Source: Coprobacter secundus (GTDB taxonomy: Bacteria; Bacteroidota; Bacteroidia; Bacteroidales; Coprobacteraceae). From it: 64,000 bases of DNA. A program made the translations under genes and the position numbers. Positions 8,460 through 19,500 of this stretch are shown piece after piece (position 1 is the first letter of the stretch; the number at the start of each line of letters is the position of its first letter). The notes beneath the pieces were generated by a model that made no database searches, had not been told where the DNA came from, and was given only the letters and a program-made list of their open reading frames with translations. The stretch covers positions 124,001 through 188,000 of the forward strand of contig JTDA01000002.1 of assembly GCA_000803105.1 (NCBI GenBank). Direction: 5' to 3'.

Positions 8460-11400
8460 ATGAAATTAGACAGATTTATAAAGCGGCCGGTATTGTCAAC
8501 GGTTATTTCTATTCTAATCGTTATTTTAGGTATTCTGGGCTTAGTATCATTACCTATAACCCAATATCCGGATATCGCTCCTCCTACAGTTCAAGTAAGT
8601 ACAACTTATACTGGTGCTAATGCACAAACTGTATTAAACAGTGTTATCGCTCCTTTGGAAGAACAAATAAATGGTGTAGAAAACATGATGTACATGACTT
8701 CTACGGCTTCAAATAATGGAGAAGCAACCATCCAAGTATATTTCAAGCAAGGAACCGATCCTGACATGGCAGCAGTCAATGTGCAGAATCGTGTAGCTAA
8801 AGCCCAAGGATTTCTTCCAGCAGAAGTAACCCAAGTCGGTGTGATTACCAGTAAACGGCAAACCAGTATGTTGATGGGTATCTCCGTCTTCAGTTCTGAT
8901 AACCGATACGACGAAACTTTTCTGCAAAATTATGTAAAAATCAATCTTATCCCTCAAATTCAACGTGTTGCCGGAGTAGGTGATGCAATGGTAATGGGTG
9001 CTGATTATTCCATGCGTATTTGGCTGAAACCAGATGTGATGGCTCAATATAAATTAATGCCAAGCGATATTTCTGCAGCTCTTGCCGAGCAGAATATCGA
9101 AGCGGCTCCCGGTCAATTTGGAGAAAGTGGAAATCAATCTTTCCAATATATCATGAGATATAAAGGTCGATTAGAAACGCCCGAAGAATTTGAAGACATT
9201 GTAATACGAGCTACGGAAAGCGGAGAAGTTCTACGTTTAAAAGATGTCGCACGTATAGAATTAGGAGGTTTGACATACGGCTTCGGAACTCGGACTAATG
9301 GACATCCAGGGGTCACGGCCATGATATTCCAGACTGCAGGATCGAACGCTACAGAGATTATCAATAATATCAGTAAAATCCTTGAAGATTCATCTAAAGA
9401 TTTTCCTCCCGGAGTAAAATATGATGTGTTACTGAATGCCAATGATTTCTTATATGCATCTATTCATGAAGTATTAAAAACGTTGATCGAGGCATTTATT
9501 TTAGTATTCCTTGTAGTATTCATTTTCTTACAAGATTTCCGTTCCACATTAATACCAGCCATTGCTATACCGGTAGCATTGATAGGTACTTTCTGTATTC
9601 TGTCTCTCATCGGATTCAGTCTGAACTTGTTGACCCTCTGTGCACTTGTGCTAGCAATCGCGATAGTCGTCGACGATGCGATAGTCGTCGTCGAAGCGGT
9701 ACATGCAAAACTCGACCAAGGTTACAAGTCTCCTGTCAAAGCATCTATCGATGCCATGAATGAAATATCCGGTGCTATCGTATCCATTACATTAGTGATG
9801 ATGTCCGTATTCATTCCTGTAAGTTTTATGCCAGGAACATCCGGAACATTCTTCCGCCAATTTGGATTAACGATGGCTATATCTATTGGACTTTCTGCTA
9901 TTAATGCATTGACTTTGAGTCCTGCTCTTTGTGCCTTATTCCTGAAACCTCATCAAAAAGATGAAGAAGGGAAAAAAGTCAAAATGAGTCTAATGAAAAG
10001 GTTCCATACTGCATTTAATACAGCTTATGATATAACCCTTGAAAAATATAAAAAGGGTATCATGATTTTCATCAACAAAAAATGGTTAGGATTTGGAGCT
10101 GTAATTGCCAGTATTGTAATATTAGTTGCATTGATGAAAACAACACCTACTGGACTTGTACCCAATGAAGATACAGGAACATTCTTTGTTGTAGTCGATA
10201 TGCCTCCGGCAACTTCACTCGAAAGGACTCAAGCAGCATTGGCAAAAATAGACAGTCTAATTGCTGCTAATCCCGCTGTTAAAAGTCGTACAGAAATTGC
10301 AGGCTATAGCTTTATTTCAGGTCAAGGAAGTTCATATGGAACATTTATTTGTAAGCTTAAACCATGGGATGAACGAAGCAAAGGACAGGATGTAACATCA
10401 GTTACTGGTATGCTCTATATGCAAGCCATGAACTTGATAAAAGATGCTCGTGTTCTGGTATTTGCTCCTCCAATGATACCAGGATATAGTGTAACTAATG
10501 GTTTCGAATTTAACTTACAAGATAAAACTGGAGGTGATTTGGACCGTTTCTATTCTGTTGCTCAAAGTTTCTTGGCAAAACTAAATGAACGTCCGGAAAT
10601 TGCAGCAGCGCAAACATCATTTAATCCAAACTATCCACAATATATGGTAGACATCGATGCAGCAAAATGTAAACAAGCTGGTATCAGTCCTAGTACATTA
10701 TTATCTGCATTACAAGGTTACTATGGTGGATTATATGCATCAAACTTCAATCGTTTTGGTAAGCTATACCGTGTCATGATACAAGCTGATGCCAATTTCC
10801 GTGTAAGTCCTGAAACACTGAATCAGATTATGATACGTAATGGGAACGAAATGGCCCCGATTACCCAATTCATGACATTGCGCAAAGTATATGGACCGGA
10901 TAATATCAAGCGATTTAACATGTTCACATCTATGACTGTTAATGGTTCTCCTGCACCGGGATATAGTTCAGGGCAAGCCATCCAAGCAATTGAAGAAGTT
11001 GCCAAAGAAACTCTGCCTTCGGGATATGGATACGAATACTCCGGTATGACACGAGAAGAACAAAGTACAAGTGGTAGTACTACATATTTGATATTCGTAC
11101 TATGTTTCGTATTCGTTTATCTTTTATTAAGTGCACAATACGAAAGTTACATCTTGCCATTAGCTGTTATACTTTCTGTTCCATTTGGATTAATGGGAAG
11201 TTTCATTTTTGCCCAATTTATGGGAGTAGAAAACAATATCTATATGCAAATTGCATTGATTATGTTGATTGGTCTTTTGGCTAAAAATGCTATCCTTATT
11301 GTCGAATTCGCACTCGAACGGAGACAAACAGGAATGAGTATTGTTTCTGCTGCAGTTCTTGGTGCTTCTGCCCGTTTACGTCCTATATTGATGACCTCAT

Positions 11401-11639
11401 TAGCTATGGTTATTGGATTACTACCCATGATGTTCGCTCATGGTGTCGGGGCAAATGGTAACAGTACTTTAGGTACCGGAGCTATCGGAGGTATGCTAAT
11501 CGGTATGATTTGCCAGATATTCATAGTTCCTACACTATTTGTTGCATTCCAAACGCTACAAGAGAAATTCAAACCGATGGAATGGAAAGATCTGGACAAT
11601 ACAGAACTGGAAGCCGATATCGAACAATATATTAAATAA
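8460..11639 (+). CDS. RND efflux transporter permease, HAE1 family (AcrB-like)
   Basis: The 1059-aa protein is the proton-driven pump of the tripartite system in the inner membrane. It shows the expected arrangement: TM1 (about 10-30), a large periplasmic porter domain, TM2-6, a cytoplasmic loop, TM7, a second porter domain and TM8-12. The TM4 motif AIVVDDAIVVVEA holds the paired Asp of the proton relay, and the C-terminal half has the GASARLRPILMTSLAMVIGLLPM-type signature. Length is typical of hydrophobe/amphiphile efflux (HAE1) pumps. It is flanked by the adaptor gene (61 nt) and the outer-membrane factor (40 nt), all one strand. Drug, bile salt or lipid substrates are all possible. Confidence 0.95.
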   Translation: MKLDRFIKRPVLSTVISILIVILGILGLVSLPITQYPDIAPPTVQVSTTYTGANAQTVLNSVIAPLEEQINGVENMMYMTSTASNNGEATIQVYFKQGTDPDMAAVNVQNRVAKAQGFLPAEVTQVGVITSKRQTSMLMGISVFSSDNRYDETFLQNYVKINLIPQIQRVAGVGDAMVMGADYSMRIWLKPDVMAQYKLMPSDISAALAEQNIEAAPGQFGESGNQSFQYIMRYKGRLETPEEFEDIVIRATESGEVLRLKDVARIELGGLTYGFGTRTNGHPGVTAMIFQTAGSNATEIINNISKILEDSSKDFPPGVKYDVLLNANDFLYASIHEVLKTLIEAFILVFLVVFIFLQDFRSTLIPAIAIPVALIGTFCILSLIGFSLNLLTLCALVLAIAIVVDDAIVVVEAVHAKLDQGYKSPVKASIDAMNEISGAIVSITLVMMSVFIPVSFMPGTSGTFFRQFGLTMAISIGLSAINALTLSPALCALFLKPHQKDEEGKKVKMSLMKRFHTAFNTAYDITLEKYKKGIMIFINKKWLGFGAVIASIVILVALMKTTPTGLVPNEDTGTFFVVVDMPPATSLERTQAALAKIDSLIAANPAVKSRTEIAGYSFISGQGSSYGTFICKLKPWDERSKGQDVTSVTGMLYMQAMNLIKDARVLVFAPPMIPGYSVTNGFEFNLQDKTGGDLDRFYSVAQSFLAKLNERPEIAAAQTSFNPNYPQYMVDIDAAKCKQAGISPSTLLSALQGYYGGLYASNFNRFGKLYRVMIQADANFRVSPETLNQIMIRNGNEMAPITQFMTLRKVYGPDNIKRFNMFTSMTVNGSPAPGYSSGQAIQAIEEVAKETLPSGYGYEYSGMTREEQSTSGSTTYLIFVLCFVFVYLLLSAQYESYILPLAVILSVPFGLMGSFIFAQFMGVENNIYMQIALIMLIGLLAKNAILIVEFALERRQTGMSIVSAAVLGASARLRPILMTSLAMVIGLLPMMFAHGVGANGNSTLGTGAIGGMLIGMICQIFIVPTLFVAFQTLQEKFKPMEWKDLDNTELEADIEQYIK

Positions 11640-11679
11640 GTAAGAATTTGTACAGAAACGGTTTTTAAAGATAAAAAGA

Positions 11680-13056
11680 ATGAAGAAACAAATTTTATAT
11701 ACCGTATGTCTGGCAGCTTTGATGAGTAGCTGCCACATATACAAATCCTATGATCGGCCCGAAATTGATACAAAAGGTCTTTACCGAGATCCTCTCTCTG
11801 TAAATGATACGCTTACTTCAGATACGACTAATATGGGCAATCTACCGTGGAAAGAAGTATTCACCGATCCTAAGTTACAAGAAATTATACAATTAGGCTT
11901 AGATCAAAATACGGATTTACAGAGTGCCATGTTAAATGTAAAACAAGCTGAAGCAAGTTTTATGAGTGCACGTATGGCTTATGCTCCCTCTCTGGTTTTA
12001 TCACCACAGGGAGGAGTTAGTAGCTTTAATAAATCAAATCCAACATGGACATGGTCTGCTCCGGTCGCAGCCAGTTGGGAAATTGACTTATTCGGGAAAT
12101 TGCTTAACTCAAAGCGTAAAGCAAAAGTTGCTTTACTACAAAGTGAAGCTTATAAACAAGCAGTACAAACGCAAGTAATATCTGCTATCGCAAATTATTA
12201 CTATACCTTACTGATGTTAGACAAACAGCTATCTATCACAGAAGAAACATCGGTAATTTGGGACAAAAGCTTAGAAACCATGCGAGCAATGAAAGAAGCC
12301 GGAATGGTTAATGAAGCTGCAATTGTACAAAGTGAAGCAAACAGTTATATGGTCAAAGCTTCAATCCCAGACATAAAACAACAAATAAAAGAAGCAGAAA
12401 ACGCATTATCTTTGCTTCTAAAACAGGCTCCTCAAAAAATAGAAAGGGGTTCTATAGATGAACAAAATTTCCCAGAAGTTTTAAATGCGGGAATTCCAGC
12501 ACAATTATTGGCTAACCGGCCGGATGTAAAAGCCGCAGAAATGGCACTTGCCATGGCTTACTACGGAACAAATGAAGCCCGTGCAAATTTTTATCCGCAA
12601 ATTTCCATTTCCGGGACATTAGGATGGACAAATCAAGCTGGAAATATGATAGTCAACCCAGGAAAAATGATTTTGTCAGCTTTAGGTTCTCTCACACAAC
12701 CACTTTTTTACCGTGGAGCCAATATTGCTCAACTAAAAATAGCTAAAGCTCAACAAGAAAGTGCAAAACTAAGCTTTGAACAGGCAATTCTAAATGCAGG
12801 AAGTGAAGTTAGCAATGCTTTAACTTCCTATGAATCTGCAAAAGAAAAGAGTATTCAACGCGAAAAACAAATAAATTCTTTAGAAAAATCGGTTGAATAT
12901 ACACAACAATTGTTAACTTTAGGGACATCGACATACCTCGAAGTACTCACTGCTCAACAATCGTTACTAAGTGCACAACTTTCACAGGTATCTGATAGTT
13001 TCCAACGTATGCAATCGATAGTTAATCTCTATCATGCATTAGGTGGAGGACGATAA
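11680..13056 (+). CDS. outer-membrane efflux factor, TolC/NodT-type lipoprotein
   Basis: This 458-aa lipoprotein (S-S-C, Cys18) is the outer-membrane channel of the RND pump. Two homologous outer-membrane efflux repeats are visible, with the NodT/OprM-type features ASWEIDLFGK in the first and the ANRPDVKAAE segment before the second; long helices rich in Ala, Gln and Glu form the periplasmic tunnel. It lies 40 nt after the pump gene and 26 nt before an LpxA-like gene, so the complete pump and the acyltransferase are probably cotranscribed. Confidence 0.93.
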   Translation: MKKQILYTVCLAALMSSCHIYKSYDRPEIDTKGLYRDPLSVNDTLTSDTTNMGNLPWKEVFTDPKLQEIIQLGLDQNTDLQSAMLNVKQAEASFMSARMAYAPSLVLSPQGGVSSFNKSNPTWTWSAPVAASWEIDLFGKLLNSKRKAKVALLQSEAYKQAVQTQVISAIANYYYTLLMLDKQLSITEETSVIWDKSLETMRAMKEAGMVNEAAIVQSEANSYMVKASIPDIKQQIKEAENALSLLLKQAPQKIERGSIDEQNFPEVLNAGIPAQLLANRPDVKAAEMALAMAYYGTNEARANFYPQISISGTLGWTNQAGNMIVNPGKMILSALGSLTQPLFYRGANIAQLKIAKAQQESAKLSFEQAILNAGSEVSNALTSYESAKEKSIQREKQINSLEKSVEYTQQLLTLGTSTYLEVLTAQQSLLSAQLSQVSDSFQRMQSIVNLYHALGGGR

Positions 13057-13082
13057 GTTATGAACCTTAAATTAGTAAAATT

Positions 13083-13862
13083 ATGATTAGTCCATTGGCC
13101 TATGTAAATCCGAAGGCAAAAATTGGGAAAGATGTCACCATCCACCCTTTTGCGTACATTGATGAAAATGTCGAAATCGGAGACAACTGTACAATTATGC
13201 CTTATGCAAGTATCCTGTCAGGAACCCATATGGGAAATAATAATATGGTGTACCAAGCTGCAATCATCGGTGCAACTCCTCAGGACTTTCAATTTAAAGG
13301 AGATGAAACTTTTGTAGAAATCGGTAATGATAATGTAATTCGAGAAAAAGCAATTATCAACCGAGCAACATTTAAAGGAAATTCCACAACTGTCGGAAAT
13401 GGAAATTTCATTTTAGAGGGTGTCCATGTAGCCCATGATACTCAAATCGGAAATTTTTGTATTTTGGGTAACGGGACAAAAACTGCAGGAAACTGCACCC
13501 TTGACGATAAAGCAATTTTAGGTAGTGGCGTTATCCTCAAACATGGTTGCCACGTAGGTGGTTGGACATTAGTCAGGGATGGTTGTCGAGCAAATAAAGA
13601 CGTACCTCCATATATTGTCGCTGCTCATAATCCAATCAGTTATTATGGAATCAATGCTGTTCTTTTATCAAAGAAAGGAAATATTTCTAATGACATTTTA
13701 GATAATATAGCAAAAGCTTATCGTCAAATATATCAATGTGGAACCAGTTTAGAAAACGCTCTCCGCAATATAAGAGAAATGGTACCCATGTCTCCAGAGA
13801 TTCAATATATCTTGGACTTTATCGAACATTCTGATAAAGGAATTATCGGAGGCGTTCAATAA
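13083..13862 (+). CDS. LpxA-like acyl-ACP--UDP-N-acetylglucosamine O-acyltransferase
   Basis: The 259-aa protein is a left-handed beta-helix made of hexapeptide repeats ([LIV]-G-x4), with a C-terminal helical domain, and resembles LpxA, which adds the first acyl chain in lipid A synthesis. The general base His of LpxA is present (His118 in VHVAHD). However, the usual HQFxxIG segment is replaced by KHGCHVGGWTLVRDG, and the gene sits behind an RND pump instead of next to lpxD/lpxC-fabZ. It may be a second, diverged LpxA homologue with a changed acceptor or acyl chain; I cannot exclude that it is the only LpxA. A stretch of about 115 nt follows before the next promoter. Confidence 0.8.
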   Translation: MISPLAYVNPKAKIGKDVTIHPFAYIDENVEIGDNCTIMPYASILSGTHMGNNNMVYQAAIIGATPQDFQFKGDETFVEIGNDNVIREKAIINRATFKGNSTTVGNGNFILEGVHVAHDTQIGNFCILGNGTKTAGNCTLDDKAILGSGVILKHGCHVGGWTLVRDGCRANKDVPPYIVAAHNPISYYGINAVLLSKKGNISNDILDNIAKAYRQIYQCGTSLENALRNIREMVPMSPEIQYILDFIEHSDKGIIGGVQ

Positions 13863-13978
13863 GAAACTAAATAGACTTACATAAACATCATATATCTTAA
13901 TTTAAAAATATACCATTCATAGTCCGATAAGTACAAGAATTAGATAATAAAGTACTTTTTTAGGTATTTAACAAGCTC

Positions 13979-13986
13979 TATATTTG
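13979..13986 (+). promoter_or_regulatory. -7 promoter element before the GLUG gene
   Basis: TATATTTG matches TAnnTTTG. It overlaps an upstream in-frame TTG codon at 13984, so the ATG at 14014 is the likely start. A T-rich stretch at 13955-13961 lies near the -33 position without an exact TTTG. Confidence 0.5.
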
Positions 13987-14013
13987 TTGTATACATTTAA
14001 CCATCAATATTAT

Positions 14014-16482
14014 ATGAGAAAAACATTTTATCTATTTTCGAAAACAGAGTTTCTATCTGTTATTCTTATTTTATTGTCAGTTCTTCCTTCCCAAGCGATA
14101 TCTGACAAATTCACGAGTGGAGAAGGAACAATCAGCTCCCCATATATTATCCAGACAGCAGAACAGATACAAAATATTACTCTATATCGAGATGCTTATT
14201 TTCAATTAGGGAATAATATTGATTTAACAGAATGGATAAATACCAACAATCCTGAAAAAGGGTGGGAATCTTTATGCCCAGAAGAGTCTATGCCTTTTAC
14301 TGGTCAGCTAGATGGTGCAGGATATGCCATTACTGGGCTTTGGTTTAACCGACCAACCGATAGTCACATAGGCGGACTCTTCTCCTGGGTAGGGACAAAT
14401 GCTGTCATTAAAAACCTCATTCTAAAAACAACAGCCCAAGGCATTATCGGAGGGTCAGATGTTGGAGGAATTGTAGGCCGCATATCCAATAATGCAACTA
14501 ATATTCTAATCAATAACTGCTTCGCAGATGTACACGTAAAAGGGACAACAAACAGCGGGGGCATTTTAGGATATAGTTATACCGGTGGAGTAATTATATC
14601 CAATTGTTATGTCACCGGACAAGTAACCGCCAAAAACAGTAATGCCGGTGGTATAGCTGGACAGTTATGGAATAAAGCAGATTTTATTATACAAAATTGC
14701 TATACAACAGCCAATATCATTTCTGAGAATGCAGATTGTGTAGGTGGTATTGTAGGTACTATAGGCGGACCTTCTGTCGATAAGGCTGCCCATATAACTC
14801 TCAAAAACTGTGTAGCGGTTAATCCTCTTCTGCAAATAAGCAGTTCCAGTACCGAAAATTCCATTGGACATATTATTGGAAGATTAGTAAAAAAAAATAC
14901 TACAGGAACTATAGAAAATAATATAGCTCTAAAAGAAACCAAACTTATTAAAGATGGTACCAATATCATACCTGAAAATAACACGATAGAAAACGACGGA
15001 ACAACCAAAAATATACATGAATTGATTGAACAAACTGTATATTTACAATTGGGATGGGACTTTACTAATATCTGGACAATGCCCAATAAAGAGTATTCAT
15101 TTCCCATTTTAAGCCAACTGTCAACAGATGAACAACCCATAAAATTGTCTGACGAATTAAATAACCTACTCAATACACCTAAAATTGAGTTTGAGGGTGG
15201 TGATGGTTCCGAAGCGTCTCCATATATCATAAAAACAGCGACCCAACTACATAATATAGGAATTTTTCCTAATGCTCATTACAAACTCTCTGGAAACATT
15301 GATTTAACAGAATGGATATATGCGAATAGCCCAGAGACTGGATGGATACCTTTATGCTCATTGACTGAGCCCTTCACCGGGACACTAGATGGTAACGGAT
15401 TTACAATAACAGGGCTTTGGATTGACATGCCAACAACAAATGAAACAGGTCTATTCTCATATGTCGGAGGTAATGCTATCATCAAAAACTTAGGAGTAAA
15501 AACTTTAGACAAAGGAATCAGAGGAAAAGAAAATATTGGTGCCATAGTAGGAAGAATAAAAGAAAATGCTAATGCTGAAATCAAAAATTGCTACGCTGAT
15601 GCTTGCATTATTGGAGAAAAAAGCTGTGGTGGTATTTTAGGTTATAGTTATAAAGGTAATGTAATTATATCTGATTGTTACAGTTCAGGAAATATATCCA
15701 TCAACACTGAAGGAGCAGGTGGAATCGCTGGATATTTATGGAATAAAGCAGAGTTTGTTATACGAAATTGCTATAGTACAAGTAAAATCAATGCTACAGG
15801 TGACGGATACAACATCGGAGGTCTATTGGGAATTGTAGGTGGTCCAGGAACAAGCATCAGTGCAACAATTACGATCGAAAATTGCGTAGCAATAAATCCC
15901 TCTATATCTTTCGAAGCTACATCAGAAACCGCACAAACAAGAATCGGACGTATTGCCGGATGGATTAAAGACGGGACTGTCAATGCTACTATCAGGAATA
16001 ATAGAGCTCTTTCTGACATAAAACTAATAAGAGGAACTGAAACTCTTAATGCCGAAAGTAATGCTTCCGGAAAAGATGGATTGAACTCAACTGCATCCGA
16101 CTTAAAAAAGGAAGATTCATATCTCAATTTGGAGTGGAATTTTATCAGCATATGGAACATGAGCAATGAAAAATATCCACTTCCTATCTTATCCGGAATG
16201 AACACAGAAAATCAACCAAAAACTTTACCAGAAGAATTAGCCAAAATATTTTCAGAATCGACTACCGGAATATCAACTGTTAGCAATAATCTTATTGATA
16301 TCATAATAAAAGGAAATACATTGATTATTCGAAATAAATTACCCGAAAATATTGTTTCAATTTTCGACATAACAGGAAAACATATGTTAGATACATATGA
16401 GTCAAGAATCGAATTAAACAATTTCCCTAAAGGTATCTATATATTAAACACGCAGAAACAATCTCTGAAATTTTCAAAATAA
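14014..16482 (+). CDS. secreted GLUG-repeat surface protein with sorting-like C-terminus
   Basis: The 822-aa protein has a signal peptide (about residues 1-29), two long homologous modules of about 359 residues each, and a C-terminal beta domain (about 750-822) ending KGIYILNTQKQSLKFSK. Each module starts with a GxGTxSxPYII-type strand, continues with the D-L-T-E-W segment and a series of GLUG-type repeats (GGI-x-G patterns such as NSGGILGYSYTGG). GLUG repeats occur in surface and adhesin-like proteins; no catalytic residues are recognisable. The C-terminus resembles a type A T9SS sorting domain but lacks a clear YPNP motif. Only 36 nt separate it from the lyase fusion gene, so the pair is probably one operon and may act on the same glycan. 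Confidence 0.78.
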   Translation: MRKTFYLFSKTEFLSVILILLSVLPSQAISDKFTSGEGTISSPYIIQTAEQIQNITLYRDAYFQLGNNIDLTEWINTNNPEKGWESLCPEESMPFTGQLDGAGYAITGLWFNRPTDSHIGGLFSWVGTNAVIKNLILKTTAQGIIGGSDVGGIVGRISNNATNILINNCFADVHVKGTTNSGGILGYSYTGGVIISNCYVTGQVTAKNSNAGGIAGQLWNKADFIIQNCYTTANIISENADCVGGIVGTIGGPSVDKAAHITLKNCVAVNPLLQISSSSTENSIGHIIGRLVKKNTTGTIENNIALKETKLIKDGTNIIPENNTIENDGTTKNIHELIEQTVYLQLGWDFTNIWTMPNKEYSFPILSQLSTDEQPIKLSDELNNLLNTPKIEFEGGDGSEASPYIIKTATQLHNIGIFPNAHYKLSGNIDLTEWIYANSPETGWIPLCSLTEPFTGTLDGNGFTITGLWIDMPTTNETGLFSYVGGNAIIKNLGVKTLDKGIRGKENIGAIVGRIKENANAEIKNCYADACIIGEKSCGGILGYSYKGNVIISDCYSSGNISINTEGAGGIAGYLWNKAEFVIRNCYSTSKINATGDGYNIGGLLGIVGGPGTSISATITIENCVAINPSISFEATSETAQTRIGRIAGWIKDGTVNATIRNNRALSDIKLIRGTETLNAESNASGKDGLNSTASDLKKEDSYLNLEWNFISIWNMSNEKYPLPILSGMNTENQPKTLPEELAKIFSESTTGISTVSNNLIDIIIKGNTLIIRNKLPENIVSIFDITGKHMLDTYESRIELNNFPKGIYILNTQKQSLKFSK
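14119..16230 (+). repeat. internal duplication, two GLUG modules
   Basis: Two tandem modules (about 14119-15185 and 15196-16230) align along their length in protein, for example NIDLTEWI, TITGLW or AITGLW, GGILGYSY and NCYST or NCYTT. Parts are identical in DNA, such as attgatttaacagaatgg at about 14218 and 15298. This shows duplication of a unit of about 1,075 nt within the gene. Confidence 0.88.
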
Positions 16483-16518
16483 AGACCTATTCTCAAAAAT
16501 TCAATAATAATATCAATC

Positions 16519-19500
16519 ATGAATCTCAGCAAACATACAGTTAGCGTACTTTTTACTACTTTATTTGTAGTTACATCTTTTGCGCAAGGAATCGATAACA
16601 TCCCTCAAAAATCTGAAATTTTAAAGAAAATAAAATTGGTAAATGACTATTATTTATCTGGGCACTCAACTCCAGGAAATAATCAATGGGTCACTTCGAT
16701 ATATTTTACTGGATGTATGGAATTTTATAAAATATATCCAGATAAAGAGTTACTAAACTATATGAACAATTGGGGTGAGAAGAATAATTGGGCTTTAGGA
16801 AGTTCTGCTGCTAATCATGGTGCAGACCAGCAAGTATGTGGACAAACATATATCGACCTTTATAACTTGGACGAAATAAAAAATGAAATTAAAATCAAAG
16901 CTATCAAAGAAAGTATAGATGATTTGATAAAAAATCCAATAGAAGCCAAAGATGATTGGTTCTGGGTAGACGCTTTATATATGGCTATGCCTGTATTTTC
17001 AAAACTGGGAGTTTTATATGAAGATGACGCATATTTCAACCAAATGTACTCTATGTATCAAGATACAAAAAATACACGAAAACTGTATGATACAACTGAC
17101 CATCTATGGTTCAGAGATGGAAACTCTTTCAAAAAAAGTCCTAATGGGAAAAAAGTATTCTGGTCTCGAGGCAATGGCTGGGCATTAGCTGCTTATGCTC
17201 GGGTATTAAGGGATCTACCAGAAAACAGTCCATATCGGGAAGAATTTATAACATCATTCAAAGAAATGGCCGAAGCTATAAAAAGCAGACAAAGGGACGA
17301 TGGCTTCTGGAATGTAAACTTAGATGACCCGGAACACTATGGTGGCATGGAAACAAGCGGGACAGCTCTTTTTGTCTATGGGCTTTCTTGGGGAATCAAT
17401 AACGGTCTTCTAGACAAAGCAACTTACCTTCCTACTATATTGAAAGCATGGGATGGACTGACAACTTATGCAATACAGCCATCGGGACTTCTAGGGTATG
17501 TTCAAGGTGCCGGTTGGCAACCTGAATCTTCTCAACCTGTTACAGCAACAAGTACAGCAGATTTCGGTGTAGGAGCTTTTTTATTAGCAAGCAGTGAATT
17601 CATTAAAATGGCTCCAGGCGATATGCCTGAACCAGAAAAGCCCATTATAGATATCGATGTCACTGCCAGCGATTATGAAGCTGGAACAGAAAATACACCT
17701 GATAAAACCTTAGACAGACAATTTTCTACTCGATGGTCCGCCGAAGGAGAACAATGGATTATGTTCGACTTAAGATTAAAAAAAAACATTGCATCCGTAG
17801 ACATTGCATTCTACACTGGGGACAAACGTAAGACAACTTTTTCTATAGAATTATCAACAGATGGAAAAGCTTTCACTGAGGTTTTTAACGGTACGTCAAG
17901 CGGTACGACCAGCAGTTGGGAAAATTTTCCATTTCCTCCACAGGAAGCTCGTTACATCAGAATAAATTGTAACGGAAATACCCAAAACAAATGGAATAGT
18001 ATCTCTGAAGTCAGAATTAACGATACCAGCGAATATGATACAAGCATAGAAATAGTCTCTAAAAGAATTGTCCAGCAGCTAATTGCTAATGGTTATACAG
18101 ATCCAACTCAACTAATGAATACCATAAATGAAGATGGCTCTTGGCCAGGCATTGACTATTCGGATACCCATTCATTAACTGATGGATGGGAACCTGATAA
18201 ACACTTCAGTAACTTACTCGTTTTAGCTACAGCATATAACCACCCCAAGTGCAGTTATTATAAAAGCCCACTCTTACTGAAAAAAATCATATCCGGATGC
18301 GAATATGTTACCCGATGGGATTATCCGACTGACGAAGACAATTGGTGGTGGAACTCAATCGGAGATCCTCAGAAATACTCCTATACACTCATACTAATAA
18401 AAAACGAAGTCCCGACATCAGATATAAAAAGATATTCCACGTTTATAAAAGACGATACAGGAAATCAAAGTCATCAAGGACAAAATCGGGCATGGGTTTC
18501 GGAAATAACTTTTAATAAAGGTTGTATTGAAAACAATTATAATCTAACATTCCGAGGTTTTTCATCAATGGCATCTATTTTACAAATTGCAAAAACAAAA
18601 TTTCCAATCAACGGAAGTGAATCTAAAGAAGAAGGCTTAAAATCAGACTTTAGTTTTCATCAACACAGACGGCAAGTTCAATCTGGAAGCTACGGACTAG
18701 AATTAATCTCTGCTCTAAACAACACAATTATTCTTACCGAAGGTACAACTTTCAGTTCAGCTTTCAGTTCAGAAAAAAGAAAACTATTTTCAGATATGAT
18801 GCTTAATGGCCATATGCTCTTCAGCTACAAAAAAGTCATGGATTTCGGAGTAAAAGGCCGAAATATAGCACGCCCATCCGATTATGATATGAATTTCATC
18901 CCACAAGAATTAGACAAAATGGCAAAATTTGATACAGAACATGCCGATATATATTTTAAATGGAAACAACATATTGAAGAAGATGCACCTTTCCCTACCT
19001 CGGGTAACAAACACTTTTGGCTATCCGATATGATGACCCACCATGGAAAGAATTATTACCTTTCTGCTAAAGTAATATCATCCAGAACCAATGGTTCAGA
19101 GTCTCTCAATGGAGAAAATATCAAAGCTGCCAACCTTCCCTGTGGTGCAACCAATATTATGACAACCGGTGAGGAATATTTTAATATTTTCCCGTTATGG
19201 AATTGGAATAGAATCCCGGGTACTACATCTATTCAGAAAGATAGCTTTACAAATTTAAACGGATATATATTAGCAACAAACACTTTCGCAGGAGGAATCA
19301 GTGATAGCCTTTCAGGAATTTTAGCCTACCAACATAATTATAAGAATGTAAAAGCAAACAAATCTTATTTCTTCATGGACGATGCCATGATATGTTTAGG
19401 TTCCGACATTATTTCTTCTGAGGCAGCTCCCGTTGTAACATCAGTCAATCAATGTTTCCAATCAGGAGATGTTTTCTATTCTGACGGAGCTAATTTGAAA

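Noticed and set aside
14700..15230. Open frame of 176 codons on the minus strand
   Set aside because: Antisense to the GLUG repeats and mirrored by similar frames in the second repeat, so it only reflects the repeated coding sequence.
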